A stretch of DNA of 64,000 nt from Christiangramia flava JLT2011. Its GTDB lineage: Bacteria > Bacteroidota > Bacteroidia > Flavobacteriales > Flavobacteriaceae. Made by a program: the position numbers and the translations under genes. Of the stretch, positions 42,655 to 50,141 are shown piece after piece (position 1 is the stretch's first letter; the number at the start of each line of letters is the position of its first letter). Under the pieces are notes generated by a model. The model did not search any database. It was not told the origin of the DNA and saw only the letters and a program-made list of their open reading frames with translations. The stretch is taken from the NCBI RefSeq assembly GCF_001951155.1, contig NZ_CP016359.1, forward strand, positions 2,070,001-2,134,000, read 5' to 3'.

Positions 42655-43311
42655 TTAAATTGTAATCAGCTTGTACAAAATAATATAAGGGGCGATTTCG
42701 AGAGCGCAAAGGTACAAAATAAAATAGAACCAATTGGCTACAAGCAGGTTTTGATTTCTTCTATAGATAATAATTAACGCGATAACGTTCGAGAGCAGTA
42801 CGATAAGGCCAATTCCCAGAAGAATTGCGCGGGATGGCTGGAGGCTGTAAACGAGAAAAACCGAAGCCAGTAATACGAATAGTGACACAAAACTCCGGTA
42901 GCTTATTTTCTGAAAGATATAATAGTCCATTCGAGCATCCAGCTCAAAGATATTTCCAATGATTTTTTCCACTCCGGTCTTCAGCAGTAAAAAGCAGAGA
43001 TAACCCGTCATGATCCTGATGAAAATGATGCCGGCAGGTTCTTCCGTTTGAAAAAATGCCTGGAAGCCCAGAAAAAGGAAGATGGAAATCGCAATTGCCT
43101 GCACCAGTAACAACAAAATGTTAAAACCATGAAAAGCATGGTTCTCTTTTCCTTTAAAGGAAATAAATTTACCGGAGTTAGGAATATTAATGAATTCAAC
43201 GAAACGTTGAGGATAGAGAATTCTGGCAAGGGCAAGTAGGAAAAAACTGAAGACGAATAACATGGTTATCCAGTCGTGAGAATCATAAATTCGGTCTACA
43301 GCCTGCATCAA
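42655..43311 (-). CDS. DUF4271 family membrane protein
   Basis: 218 residues with about six membrane helices, starting after a short N-terminal RIYDSHDWITMLFVF and containing LARILYPQRFVEFINIP (about residues 29-45), a family-typical loop. Function unknown. It is co-transcribed with hemD, suggesting an envelope role linked to heme or merely conserved gene order. A TAAATTTG element lies 9 bp upstream of its ATG. Confidence 0.8.
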   Translation of the reverse strand: MMQAVDRIYDSHDWITMLFVFSFFLLALARILYPQRFVEFINIPNSGKFISFKGKENHAFHGFNILLLLVQAIAISIFLFLGFQAFFQTEEPAGIIFIRIMTGYLCFLLLKTGVEKIIGNIFELDARMDYYIFQKISYRSFVSLFVLLASVFLVYSLQPSRAILLGIGLIVLLSNVIALIIIYRRNQNLLVANWFYFILYLCALEIAPYIILYKLITI

Positions 43312-43320
43312 ATTTTTTTA

Positions 43321-43328
43321 CAAATTTA
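43321..43328 (-). promoter_or_regulatory. -7 promoter element of the DUF4271-hemD operon
   Basis: TAAATTTG on the minus strand is a perfect TAnnTTTG, ending 9 bp before ATG 43311. Confidence 0.55.
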
Positions 43329-43386
43329 TAATTATTGCCGGGCAATTTGCCGATCAAAACTTAAAGTTTCGAAGATTTAATTTGCA

Positions 43387-43394
43387 TACATTTG
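43387..43394 (+). promoter_or_regulatory. -7 promoter element of the glycosyltransferase-dihydroorotase operon
   Basis: TACATTTG, a perfect TAnnTTTG, lies 16 bp before ATG 43411 and supports that start over the TTG at 43405. Confidence 0.6.
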
Positions 43395-43410
43395 TGCAAA
43401 ATTTTTGGGA

Positions 43411-44142
43411 ATGGCGAATGGGATAATTATTATACCCACCTATAATGAAATAGAGAATATAGAGCGAATTATTCGCAATATCTTCTCGCAGCGACGCAAA
43501 TTTCATGTAGTGGTGGTTGATGATAATTCTCCAGACGGTACGGCTACCAGGGTTCGAACCCTTCAGGCCGAGTTCCATGACAGCCTTTTTCTGCTGGAAC
43601 GAAAAGGGAAGCAGGGCTTGGGAACCGCCTATATTCATGGTTTTAAATGGGCTCTGGAAAAAGATTACGAGTTCATATTTGAAATGGATGCCGATTTTTC
43701 GCATAATCCTAACGATCTCATACGCCTGTACAATGCCTGCAAGCGCGATGAGGCCGATGTGGCAATAGGTTCTCGATATATTACGGGAGTTAATGTGGTC
43801 AACTGGCCCATGAACCGGGTTTTGATGTCCTGGCTGGCCTCGAGATACGTTCGGTTTGTGACAGGAATGGATATAGAGGATACCACGGCAGGTTACGTAT
43901 GTTACAAAAGAGAAGTTCTGGAAGCAATAGATTTGGATAAAATTCAGTTTGTGGGATATGCTTTCCAGATCGAAATGAAGTTCAAGGCCTATTTGCTAAA
44001 ATATAAAATTGTGGAAGTACCGGTGATATTTACTGACAGGACCCGGGGAACTTCCAAGATGAGCGGCGCTATTATTTCTGAAGCCGTTTTTGGAGTAATT
44101 AAAATGAAGCTGAAAAGTCTGTTTAACAGGATAAAAGTCTGA
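43411..44142 (+). CDS. Polyprenol monophosphomannose synthase-like glycosyltransferase (GT2)
   Basis: 243 residues from ATG 43411 (MANGIIIIPTYNEIENIERI). GT2 motifs are VVVDDNSPDGTATRV, KQGLGTAYIHGFKWAL, the metal-binding EMDADFSHNP (about residues 90-99) and GSRYITG. There is no C-terminal membrane domain, as in short DPM1-type enzymes, which transfer mannose from GDP-mannose to a polyprenyl phosphate at the inner leaflet. The sugar and acceptor are inferred from family only. Its last base is the first of the dihydroorotase start (TGATG), so the two are coupled. Confidence 0.85.
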   Translation: MANGIIIIPTYNEIENIERIIRNIFSQRRKFHVVVVDDNSPDGTATRVRTLQAEFHDSLFLLERKGKQGLGTAYIHGFKWALEKDYEFIFEMDADFSHNPNDLIRLYNACKRDEADVAIGSRYITGVNVVNWPMNRVLMSWLASRYVRFVTGMDIEDTTAGYVCYKREVLEAIDLDKIQFVGYAFQIEMKFKAYLLKYKIVEVPVIFTDRTRGTSKMSGAIISEAVFGVIKMKLKSLFNRIKV

Positions 44143-45485
44143 TGAAAAAAGTACTAATTAAGAACGCGAAAATAGTTAATGAGGGAAAGATTCACGAAGG
44201 TGATGTTTTCATTGAAGATGGAATTATTTCAGAAATTTCCGAAAGTATCAGTGCCAAATCACCCGATGTAAATATTTACGATGCAGAAGGGACCTATTTG
44301 CTTCCGGGGTTAATTGACGATCAGGTACATTTCCGTGAGCCGGGTCTTACCCACAAGGAAAATATTGAAACAGGCTCCAGAGCTGCTGTTGCCGGTGGGA
44401 TCACCACTTTTATGGAGATGCCGAATACGCTTCCGCAGACCACTACAATGGAGCTGCTGGAAGAAAAATACCGTATCGCTTCTGAAACTTCTTACGCCAA
44501 TTATGCGTTCATGTTTGGAGGCACCAACGACAACCTTTCAGAAATTGAAAAGATCGATCCTAAAAAAGTGCCGGCTTTAAAATTGTTTTTGGGTTCTTCT
44601 ACCGGGAATATGCTGGTAGACGACGAAAAAGTACTGGAAGAGATTTTTAAAAAATCACCGGTTATCATCGCGGCACATTGTGAAGATGAAGAAACGATCA
44701 AGAAAAATCTTCAGGAATGTGTAGAGCGTTATGGCGATGATATTCCTATTGAATTGCATCCGAAGATCAGAAGTGAAGAAGCCTGTTATAAATCTTCTTC
44801 CCGGGCGGTGAAACTGGCTCAAAAAACCGGCGCGCGGCTGCATGTTTTTCATGTTTCGACCGCCAAGGAGCTTAGTCTTTTCAATAATAAAAAAGCGCTG
44901 AAAGACAAGAAAATCACTGCGGAAGTATGTATCCATCACCTTTGGTTCAACGAAGATGATTATGCGAAAAAAGGTACTTACATCAAATGGAATCCGGCAG
45001 TTAAAACCAAGAAAGATCAGGAAGCCCTGATCCAGGGACTTATCGATGATCACCTGGACGTACTGGCGACCGATCATGCGCCTCATACCAAGCAGGAGAA
45101 AAAGAATGTTTATACCAAAGCACCCAGTGGTGGGCCTCTAGTGCAGCATGCTTTACCGGCACTGCTGCAAATGCACCATCAGGGAAAGATCACTTTGGAG
45201 AAAATTGTGGAAAAAGCCTGTCACAATCCTGCAATTCTTTTTGATATCGAAAAAAGAGGATTCATTAGGGAAGGTTACAAGGCAGATCTGGTGCTGGTAG
45301 ATCTGAATTCGCCCTGGGCAGTACAACCAGACAATATTTTTTCAAAATGCCAGTGGTCTCCCTTTGAAGGCACCACCTTCAAATCTCGTGTGACGCATAC
45401 TTTTGTGAACGGTAGACTCGTCTATAAAAATTTCAAACATCAGCCTTTTCAAAAGGTTGCGGAAAGATTGACTTTTGACAGGTAA
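44142..45485 (+). CDS. pyrC: Dihydroorotase-family amidohydrolase
   Basis: 447 residues of the long dihydroorotase type. Ligands seen are carbamylated-Lys candidate K147 (PALKLFLGSS), H179 (IIAAHCEDE), H234/H237 (LHVFHVST) and D311 (LATDHAPHT). The usual N-terminal HxH pair is altered: Q61-x-H63 in GLIDDQVHFREPG, so one metal ligand is missing. It would interconvert carbamoyl-aspartate and dihydroorotate in pyrimidine synthesis. With this change it could be a variant with one metal, or act on another cyclic amide. It is in an operon between the GT2 gene and the DUF4296 gene. Confidence 0.8.
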   Translation: MKKVLIKNAKIVNEGKIHEGDVFIEDGIISEISESISAKSPDVNIYDAEGTYLLPGLIDDQVHFREPGLTHKENIETGSRAAVAGGITTFMEMPNTLPQTTTMELLEEKYRIASETSYANYAFMFGGTNDNLSEIEKIDPKKVPALKLFLGSSTGNMLVDDEKVLEEIFKKSPVIIAAHCEDEETIKKNLQECVERYGDDIPIELHPKIRSEEACYKSSSRAVKLAQKTGARLHVFHVSTAKELSLFNNKKALKDKKITAEVCIHHLWFNEDDYAKKGTYIKWNPAVKTKKDQEALIQGLIDDHLDVLATDHAPHTKQEKKNVYTKAPSGGPLVQHALPALLQMHHQGKITLEKIVEKACHNPAILFDIEKRGFIREGYKADLVLVDLNSPWAVQPDNIFSKCQWSPFEGTTFKSRVTHTFVNGRLVYKNFKHQPFQKVAERLTFDR

Positions 45486-46050
45486 ATTTAGAAATAGCGT
45501 TCTTTGGATCCTTCTAGGGCTCGCAGCCTTTTCCTGCCAGGATGTTCATAAAGCGGAAAAGCCCGATGACCTGATCGCGGAAGATCAAATGATCGATATT
45601 TTAACAGAATTAAGCCTGGTTCAGGCCGCGAGAAATTTCAATAAGCAGAAACTGGAAGATCTCGGTATTAATCCTGATGAATATATTTACGAAAAATACG
45701 GCATCGATTCGCTGCAATTCGAGAAAAGCAGCGATTATTATGCTGAAAATTACCTGGAGTACGATCGTATGTATGACAGCGTTAAAGCTCGTATCGAAAA
45801 ACTGAAGGTGCGTCTGGATTCCATCAGGGATCGGGAGATCGAGATCAGGGATAGCCTGGCGCTCATCACGAAAGATTCGCTGAAAATAGTAGATTCTTTG
45901 CGGAATACCGTTAAAATGGACAGCCTGGAGATCGAGCAGTTCATGAAGAACTGGAAAGGAGAAAATCTCTTGCTGGAAGAGCAGGATGCTGAAGAACAGG
46001 ATAGTCTTATCGCTCCTCCTGCGATTATCAAAACTGACGATTCTAACTAA
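45475..46050 (+). CDS. DUF4296 family lipoprotein
   Basis: 191 residues. The lipobox is AAFSCQDV (Cys at about 21). DUF4296 follows at about 35-120 (LIAEDQMIDILTELSLVQAA, then INPDEYIYEKYGIDSLQFEK). A charged coiled-coil tail with repeated DSL...DS units ends at residue 191. The start appears to be TTG at 45475, 11 bp inside the dihydroorotase gene; no ATG is available. Function unknown. It is conserved next to dihydroorotase genes in flavobacteria as far as I recall. Confidence 0.8.
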   Translation: MTGKFRNSVLWILLGLAAFSCQDVHKAEKPDDLIAEDQMIDILTELSLVQAARNFNKQKLEDLGINPDEYIYEKYGIDSLQFEKSSDYYAENYLEYDRMYDSVKARIEKLKVRLDSIRDREIEIRDSLALITKDSLKIVDSLRNTVKMDSLEIEQFMKNWKGENLLLEEQDAEEQDSLIAPPAIIKTDDSN

Positions 46051-47060
46051 TTTTTTTCCTGTAAATAAATTTTTGCCGTTTCCTCCAGCGCCTCATCTAC
46101 AGGCTGGAAATGGAAGGATAAATGTTTCTGAATTTTTGAAGAATCATAATAGGTTGCTTCAAAAAGTCCGTTTATGGAATCCCTGGTGATTTGCTGCCGC
46201 CTTCCAAAAATCCCTCCGATCTTCTGAAAAAACCAGCCGGTGGCGATCATCCATTTTTTGAGCTGTTTGTTGGGCACAGGTTTCTGAAGATATTTCGCAG
46301 TTTGCTTCAATACTTGTTCAAAACTTAAATTCTCAGCAACCAGCACAAATTGCTCATTTTCGTGATCAGATTCCGTAAGCATCAACATAGCTTTCACCAC
46401 ATCATGAACACTTACAAAGCCGCTCACCTTCGGAAAATGATAAGAAAGCCCTTTATCTATCCTGCTGAAAAGTTCTCCGCTACCGCTGTTCCAAAAACCA
46501 GGACCTACGATGATTCCCGGATTTACAATATAGACTTTCAGACCTTCCTGGCTGCCTCTCCAAACTTCAATTTCTGCTCCATGCTTGGAAATGGCATAAT
46601 CGTTATGATTTTCTTCCGGGTTCCATTTTGAAACTTCAGTGACTTTCCCGTTTTTATCAGGAGAACCCAATGCGGCCACGCTGCTCACGTAGCAGAATTT
46701 TTCCACTTTTCGGTCTATCGAAAGATTTACCAGATTTGCGGTGCCTTTGATGTTGGTTTTCCGCAGAAGTTGCTCGTCTTTGGGATCGAAAGAGATAAGC
46801 GCGGCACAGTGGTACACGATATCGATATCCACAAAAGCTTTTTCAAGGGCAGGAATGTCCAGCAAATCGGCCTCTTTCCACAGGATCCTGGAAAACAGCA
46901 AATCAGCTTCCTTTTCAGAAGTATAATAATTGAAGACTTTGCGAACGGCCTGCACATCGCTGCCTGGTCGCCGGGTAGCAATCAGCTTTTCATTTTGAAG
47001 GCAGAGCTCAAAGAGCAAATGTGCGCCTACCAAACCCGTCCCTCCGGTTACAAGAATCAT
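46047..47060 (-). CDS. NAD-dependent epimerase/dehydratase family protein
   Basis: 337 residues, extended SDR type. The NAD-binding motif is VTGGTGLVGAHLLFEL (residues 4-19), the catalytic pair is in DYAISKHGAE (YxxxK, about 154-163), and YHCAALISFDPKDE lies at about 86-99. Possible reactions are reduction or epimerisation of a nucleotide sugar or a 3-beta-hydroxysteroid-like substrate; sequence alone does not decide. It converges on the DUF4296 gene with a 4-bp overlap of stop regions (46047-46050). Confidence 0.85.
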   Translation of the reverse strand: MILVTGGTGLVGAHLLFELCLQNEKLIATRRPGSDVQAVRKVFNYYTSEKEADLLFSRILWKEADLLDIPALEKAFVDIDIVYHCAALISFDPKDEQLLRKTNIKGTANLVNLSIDRKVEKFCYVSSVAALGSPDKNGKVTEVSKWNPEENHNDYAISKHGAEIEVWRGSQEGLKVYIVNPGIIVGPGFWNSGSGELFSRIDKGLSYHFPKVSGFVSVHDVVKAMLMLTESDHENEQFVLVAENLSFEQVLKQTAKYLQKPVPNKQLKKWMIATGWFFQKIGGIFGRRQQITRDSINGLFEATYYDSSKIQKHLSFHFQPVDEALEETAKIYLQEKN

Positions 47061-47106
47061 GTGGTAAATATACTCATTGCAACTTAGGAAAAATAAAGCA
47101 TTATGG

Positions 47107-47114
47107 TATCTTTA
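47107..47114 (+). promoter_or_regulatory. -7-like promoter element of tyrS
   Basis: TATCTTTA, one mismatch to TAnnTTTG, lies 30 bp before ATG 47145. It is downstream of the alternative ATG at 47103, which argues against that start. Confidence 0.5.
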
Positions 47115-47144
47115 CGCCTGCTTTTTGAATCAAAAAAGAAATTT

Positions 47145-48440
47145 ATGAGCAAGAATTTCGTAGAAGAACTTACCTGGAGAGGAATGTTACATGATGCGAT
47201 GCCAGGAACTGATGAGCATCTTATGGAAGCCATGCGAAGTGCTTATGTAGGCATTGATCCTACGGCAGATTCGCTGCATATCGGGCACTTAGTAGGGGTG
47301 ATGATGTTGCGACACTTTCAGCTTTGCGGGCACAAACCCTATGCACTTATTGGTGGGGCAACGGGGATGATCGGGGACCCTTCCGGGAAATCTGCTGAGA
47401 GGAATTTGCTGGATGAAGAGACTTTGCGACATAACCAGAATTGCCTGAAGGAACAATTGTCACGATTCCTGGACTTTAATAGTGAAGCAGAAAATACTGC
47501 GGTACTGGTCAATAATTACGATTGGATGAAAGATTTCAGTTTTCTGGAATTCATCCGGGATGTGGGAAAACACATCACCGTTAATTACATGATGGCAAAA
47601 GATTCGGTAAAAAAGCGTCTTTCTTCGGAATCTTCCGTGGGGATGTCTTTTACTGAATTTACGTATCAATTGGTTCAGGGTTATGATTTTCTGTATTTGT
47701 ACAGGGAGCATGACTGTACACTGCAAATGGGTGGTAGCGACCAGTGGGGGAATATCACCACCGGAACGGAACTAATCCGAAGGAAGGAAAGCGGGAAAGC
47801 CTTTGCGCTTACCTGCCCACTGATCACGAAGGCCGACGGGACGAAATTTGGAAAAACCGAAGGCGGAAATGTCTGGTTGGACGCAGAAAGAACTTCGCCA
47901 TATAAATTTTACCAGTACTGGCTGAATACGAGTGATGCTGATGCTGAAAAATACATCAAGATCTTTACATTTTTGAACAAAGAAGAGATCGAGGCTTTAG
48001 TGGAGAAACACCAGGAAGCGCCACATCTTCGGGAGCTGCAACGCAAGCTTGCTGAAGAAGTGACCATTATGGTGCATTCCGAAGAAGAATATCAAAATGC
48101 GGTAAAAGCTTCTGAAGTATTATTCGGAAAAAGTACTGCGGATGATCTTAAAAAACTGAATGAGAAGACCTTTTTAGATGTATTTGAAGGAGTGCCTCAG
48201 GCTGAAATTGAAAAATCTGAAATCCTAAACGGCCTGGACATGATCGGGGCGCTTTCAGCTAGAACCAATTTCCTGAATTCCAACGGGGAAGCCAGAAGGG
48301 CTTTGAAAGAGAACTCGGTTTCCGTGAATAAGGAAAAGGTCAAAGAAGATTATACGATCACCGAAGAGGACCTGATCAACGGGAAATATGTGATCATTAA
48401 TAAAGGGAAAAAGAATACCTATATTATCAGAGCGGTTTAA
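47145..48440 (+). CDS. tyrS: Tyrosyl-tRNA synthetase
   Basis: 431 residues from ATG 47145 ([20 protein letters not shown]). Class I motifs are SLHIGHLVG (HIGH, about residues 44-52) and KFGKTEGGN (KMSKS equivalent, about 227-235). Tyr-specific segments include [15 protein letters not shown], and an S4-like C-terminal domain (about 360-431; [16 protein letters not shown]) follows. It charges tRNA-Tyr. The 47103 start is rejected because it precedes the promoter element. A hairpin follows the gene. Confidence 0.95.
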   Translation: MSKNFVEELTWRGMLHDAMPGTDEHLMEAMRSAYVGIDPTADSLHIGHLVGVMMLRHFQLCGHKPYALIGGATGMIGDPSGKSAERNLLDEETLRHNQNCLKEQLSRFLDFNSEAENTAVLVNNYDWMKDFSFLEFIRDVGKHITVNYMMAKDSVKKRLSSESSVGMSFTEFTYQLVQGYDFLYLYREHDCTLQMGGSDQWGNITTGTELIRRKESGKAFALTCPLITKADGTKFGKTEGGNVWLDAERTSPYKFYQYWLNTSDADAEKYIKIFTFLNKEEIEALVEKHQEAPHLRELQRKLAEEVTIMVHSEEEYQNAVKASEVLFGKSTADDLKKLNEKTFLDVFEGVPQAEIEKSEILNGLDMIGALSARTNFLNSNGEARRALKENSVSVNKEKVKEDYTITEEDLINGKYVIINKGKKNTYIIRAV

Positions 48441-48445
48441 CATAG

Positions 48446-48474
48446 CAAAAGCCTCCGAATTTCGGAGGCTTTGC
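48446..48474. terminator. Hairpin after tyrS
   Basis: AAAGCCTCCGAA-TTTCGGAGGCTTT forms a long stem 8 bp after the tyrS stop, but the T run is only three bases, so termination may be weak. The remaining 110 bp up to the acyltransferase gene hold nothing I can identify. Confidence 0.6.
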
Positions 48475-48584
48475 AACTAACTAACCAATCTAATATGAAA
48501 AATTTTCACTTAGCCTGCAGAATCTCTTCTGCTTTAAGTGTGTCGTAAAACTTTCCGGAACTTTACAGGAAATTTAAAAAAATA

Positions 48585-49559
48585 TCAGACAACCAGCAGG
48601 TTACATCCCCGGATGTCGCTATTATCAAATCTGCCCAGTATTTCCGTACCTTCTGAAGTGATTTTTCCAAGATCCTGCGTGGCGATGAACGAACAGGAAT
48701 GAAGATTTGCCAGGTCGATCACATTGATGCCGCCGGTTTTTCCCATCTGGATATATTGCAGGGCATCCTCAGGATCTCGAATAAGCAGTTTCATCCAGGG
48801 AGGACAGTGAAAAATCCCATTTCCCGGACTGTAGGCCTGGGAGAGTAATTCCGTCATCCCGTATTCGCTATGAATGTACTGTACGCCAAAACCTTTTGAA
48901 AGTTCTGCGTGCAGTTCCTTCCGGATCATTTCTTTTCGCCGGCCTTTCATTCCGCCGGTTTCCATAATGATCGTATGCTTCAGCTGAAATTGTTCCTGTT
49001 CAATGAGGTCCAGCAAGGCAAAGGAAACACCAATCAATAGAACCTTCTGGCCGTTGCGGTCCATTTCTTTTAGTTTCTGGCTTAATTGTGCGAGGTCGTT
49101 GAGGTAAAATCCGCTTTCGGGATGATGGGATCGTTTAATGAGGTCATCTACCATGTGAATTAGAGACGAGCCTTCCCGTTCCAGGTAGGAGGGAAGCAGG
49201 GCCAGTACACAATATTCCTGGATATCCCCGTAGAATTGCTCAAAAGCAGTGCGGAAACTTTGGCGGTAGAGGTCGAGTTCAGGCACCAGGTGTTTGCTGC
49301 GCTCCATTCCTGTGGTGCCGCTACTGGTAAAGATGATCTCTGGTTTCCTACCGGAACTGATAATATCTTTAGATTTAAAAAATTCAATGGGTAAAAAAGG
49401 AACTTCCAAAATGGAATTTATCGCAGCTGGTTTTTTTCCGAGCAGGTCGCAAAACTGGTGATAAACCGAATTATTTTGATACTGGTAATTGAAAACGGCC
49501 AGAGCGACCGCTTCAAATTCCTCTTCAGATGAAATTTTAAAAATGTCTTTTTCGAGCAT
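48585..49559 (-). CDS. LuxE/acyl-protein synthetase-like acyltransferase (ANL-type fold)
   Basis: About 324 residues from ATG 49559 (MLEKDIFKISSEEEFEAVAL). The phosphate-binding IIFTSSGTTGMERSKH (about residues 75-90), METGGMKGRRKEM (about 198) and HSEYGMTELLSQAY (about 230-243) match LuxE and phenylacetate-CoA-ligase-like adenylating enzymes. Such proteins activate or transfer fatty acyl groups. Flavobacterial homologues are usually labelled acyl transferase. The TAATTTTG element at 49578-49585 makes the more upstream codons at 49577 and 49580 unlikely starts. No luxCD or other fatty-acid reductase gene is nearby. Confidence 0.72.
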   Translation of the reverse strand: MLEKDIFKISSEEEFEAVALAVFNYQYQNNSVYHQFCDLLGKKPAAINSILEVPFLPIEFFKSKDIISSGRKPEIIFTSSGTTGMERSKHLVPELDLYRQSFRTAFEQFYGDIQEYCVLALLPSYLEREGSSLIHMVDDLIKRSHHPESGFYLNDLAQLSQKLKEMDRNGQKVLLIGVSFALLDLIEQEQFQLKHTIIMETGGMKGRRKEMIRKELHAELSKGFGVQYIHSEYGMTELLSQAYSPGNGIFHCPPWMKLLIRDPEDALQYIQMGKTGGINVIDLANLHSCSFIATQDLGKITSEGTEILGRFDNSDIRGCNLLVV

Positions 49560-49577
49560 GCGAATCGAATTCCGCAT

Positions 49578-49585
49578 CAAAATTA
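49578..49585 (-). promoter_or_regulatory. -7 promoter element of the LuxE-like gene
   Basis: TAATTTTG on the minus strand is a perfect TAnnTTTG, 18 bp before ATG 49559. It overlaps the alternative TTG start and decides in favour of 49559. Confidence 0.55.
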
Positions 49586-49591
49586 GGCAAT

Positions 49592-49616
49592 AAAAAAGCC
49601 TCTGTAAACAGAAGCC
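49592..49616 (-). terminator. Intrinsic terminator of the small T9SS-CTD gene
   Basis: On the minus strand an 8-bp stem with one mismatch (GCTTCTGT/ACAGAGGC) is followed by six T, 27 bp after the stop of the 49643 gene. Confidence 0.75.
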
Positions 49617-49642
49617 CTGGAAAAATTCAGTAAAAAGAAATG

Positions 49643-49984
49643 TTATTTCACTACCAGTTTCTTGGTAGCCTTTGCTTTTCCTTCCTGGATCTTCAGAATA
49701 TAAATTCCAGGATCTAAGGTTGAAACGTCTAATTCCCGACCTCTCATTCGGGTTTTTTGTACCGGTTTTCCCAAAACATTAAAGATCTCAATGATCTTAT
49801 CATCGTTTTTAGTAGTGGAAATGAAAACTTTTCCACCGGTGACCACCGGGTTTGGATAAATGGAAAGTCCATCGATAGGAATCTCTGTACGAACTGGCGT
49901 AGCGGTGCTGTCCTGAGCAAATGCAGGAGTTGCAAATGTCAGTAGGCCAAGAAGTAAGAAAATGATTAGGTACTTATGCTTCAT
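49643..49984 (-). CDS. Minimal secreted protein consisting mainly of a T9SS type A sorting domain
   Basis: 113 residues from ATG 49984. The signal peptide ends AFAQ at about residue 24. A 15-residue linker (DSTATPVRTEIPIDG) is followed by the type A C-terminal domain: LSIYPNPVVTGGKVFIST, IEIFNVLGKPVQ, LDPGIYILKI and the Lys-rich end KATKKLVVK. There is no room for a cargo domain. The T9SS would export it and either cleave or attach the CTD at the surface. It may be a CTD-only decoy, a regulator of sorting or a small surface adhesin; function unknown. A clear terminator follows. Confidence 0.85.
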   Translation of the reverse strand: MKHKYLIIFLLLGLLTFATPAFAQDSTATPVRTEIPIDGLSIYPNPVVTGGKVFISTTKNDDKIIEIFNVLGKPVQKTRMRGRELDVSTLDPGIYILKIQEGKAKATKKLVVK

Positions 49985-50062
49985 TCCGTATTGTACAGAT
50001 TTAGACAAACTTACAAAGAAATTTTCAAAAATCCTGCCAAAAAAATTCTGAAAAATAAATTA

Positions 50063-50099
50063 AAAAAAGCCGGGATGTAAATGAGACATCCCGGCTTTT
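50063..50099 (-). terminator. Intrinsic terminator of the TonB-receptor/lipoprotein operon
   Basis: AAAGCCGGGATGT/ACATCCCGGCTTT is a perfect 13-bp stem with a 7-nt loop and a T run on the minus strand, about 40 bp after the lipoprotein stop. Confidence 0.9.
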
Positions 50100-50141
50100 A
50101 TGGCTAATAAATATTCTCTAAGAGAATCTACAAATTCCAGA

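Noticed and set aside
48491..48550. Short ATGAAAAATTTTCAC reading frame between tyrS and the LuxE-like gene
   Set aside because: It ends after 17 codons and shows no recognisable product; possibly a remnant but unsupported.
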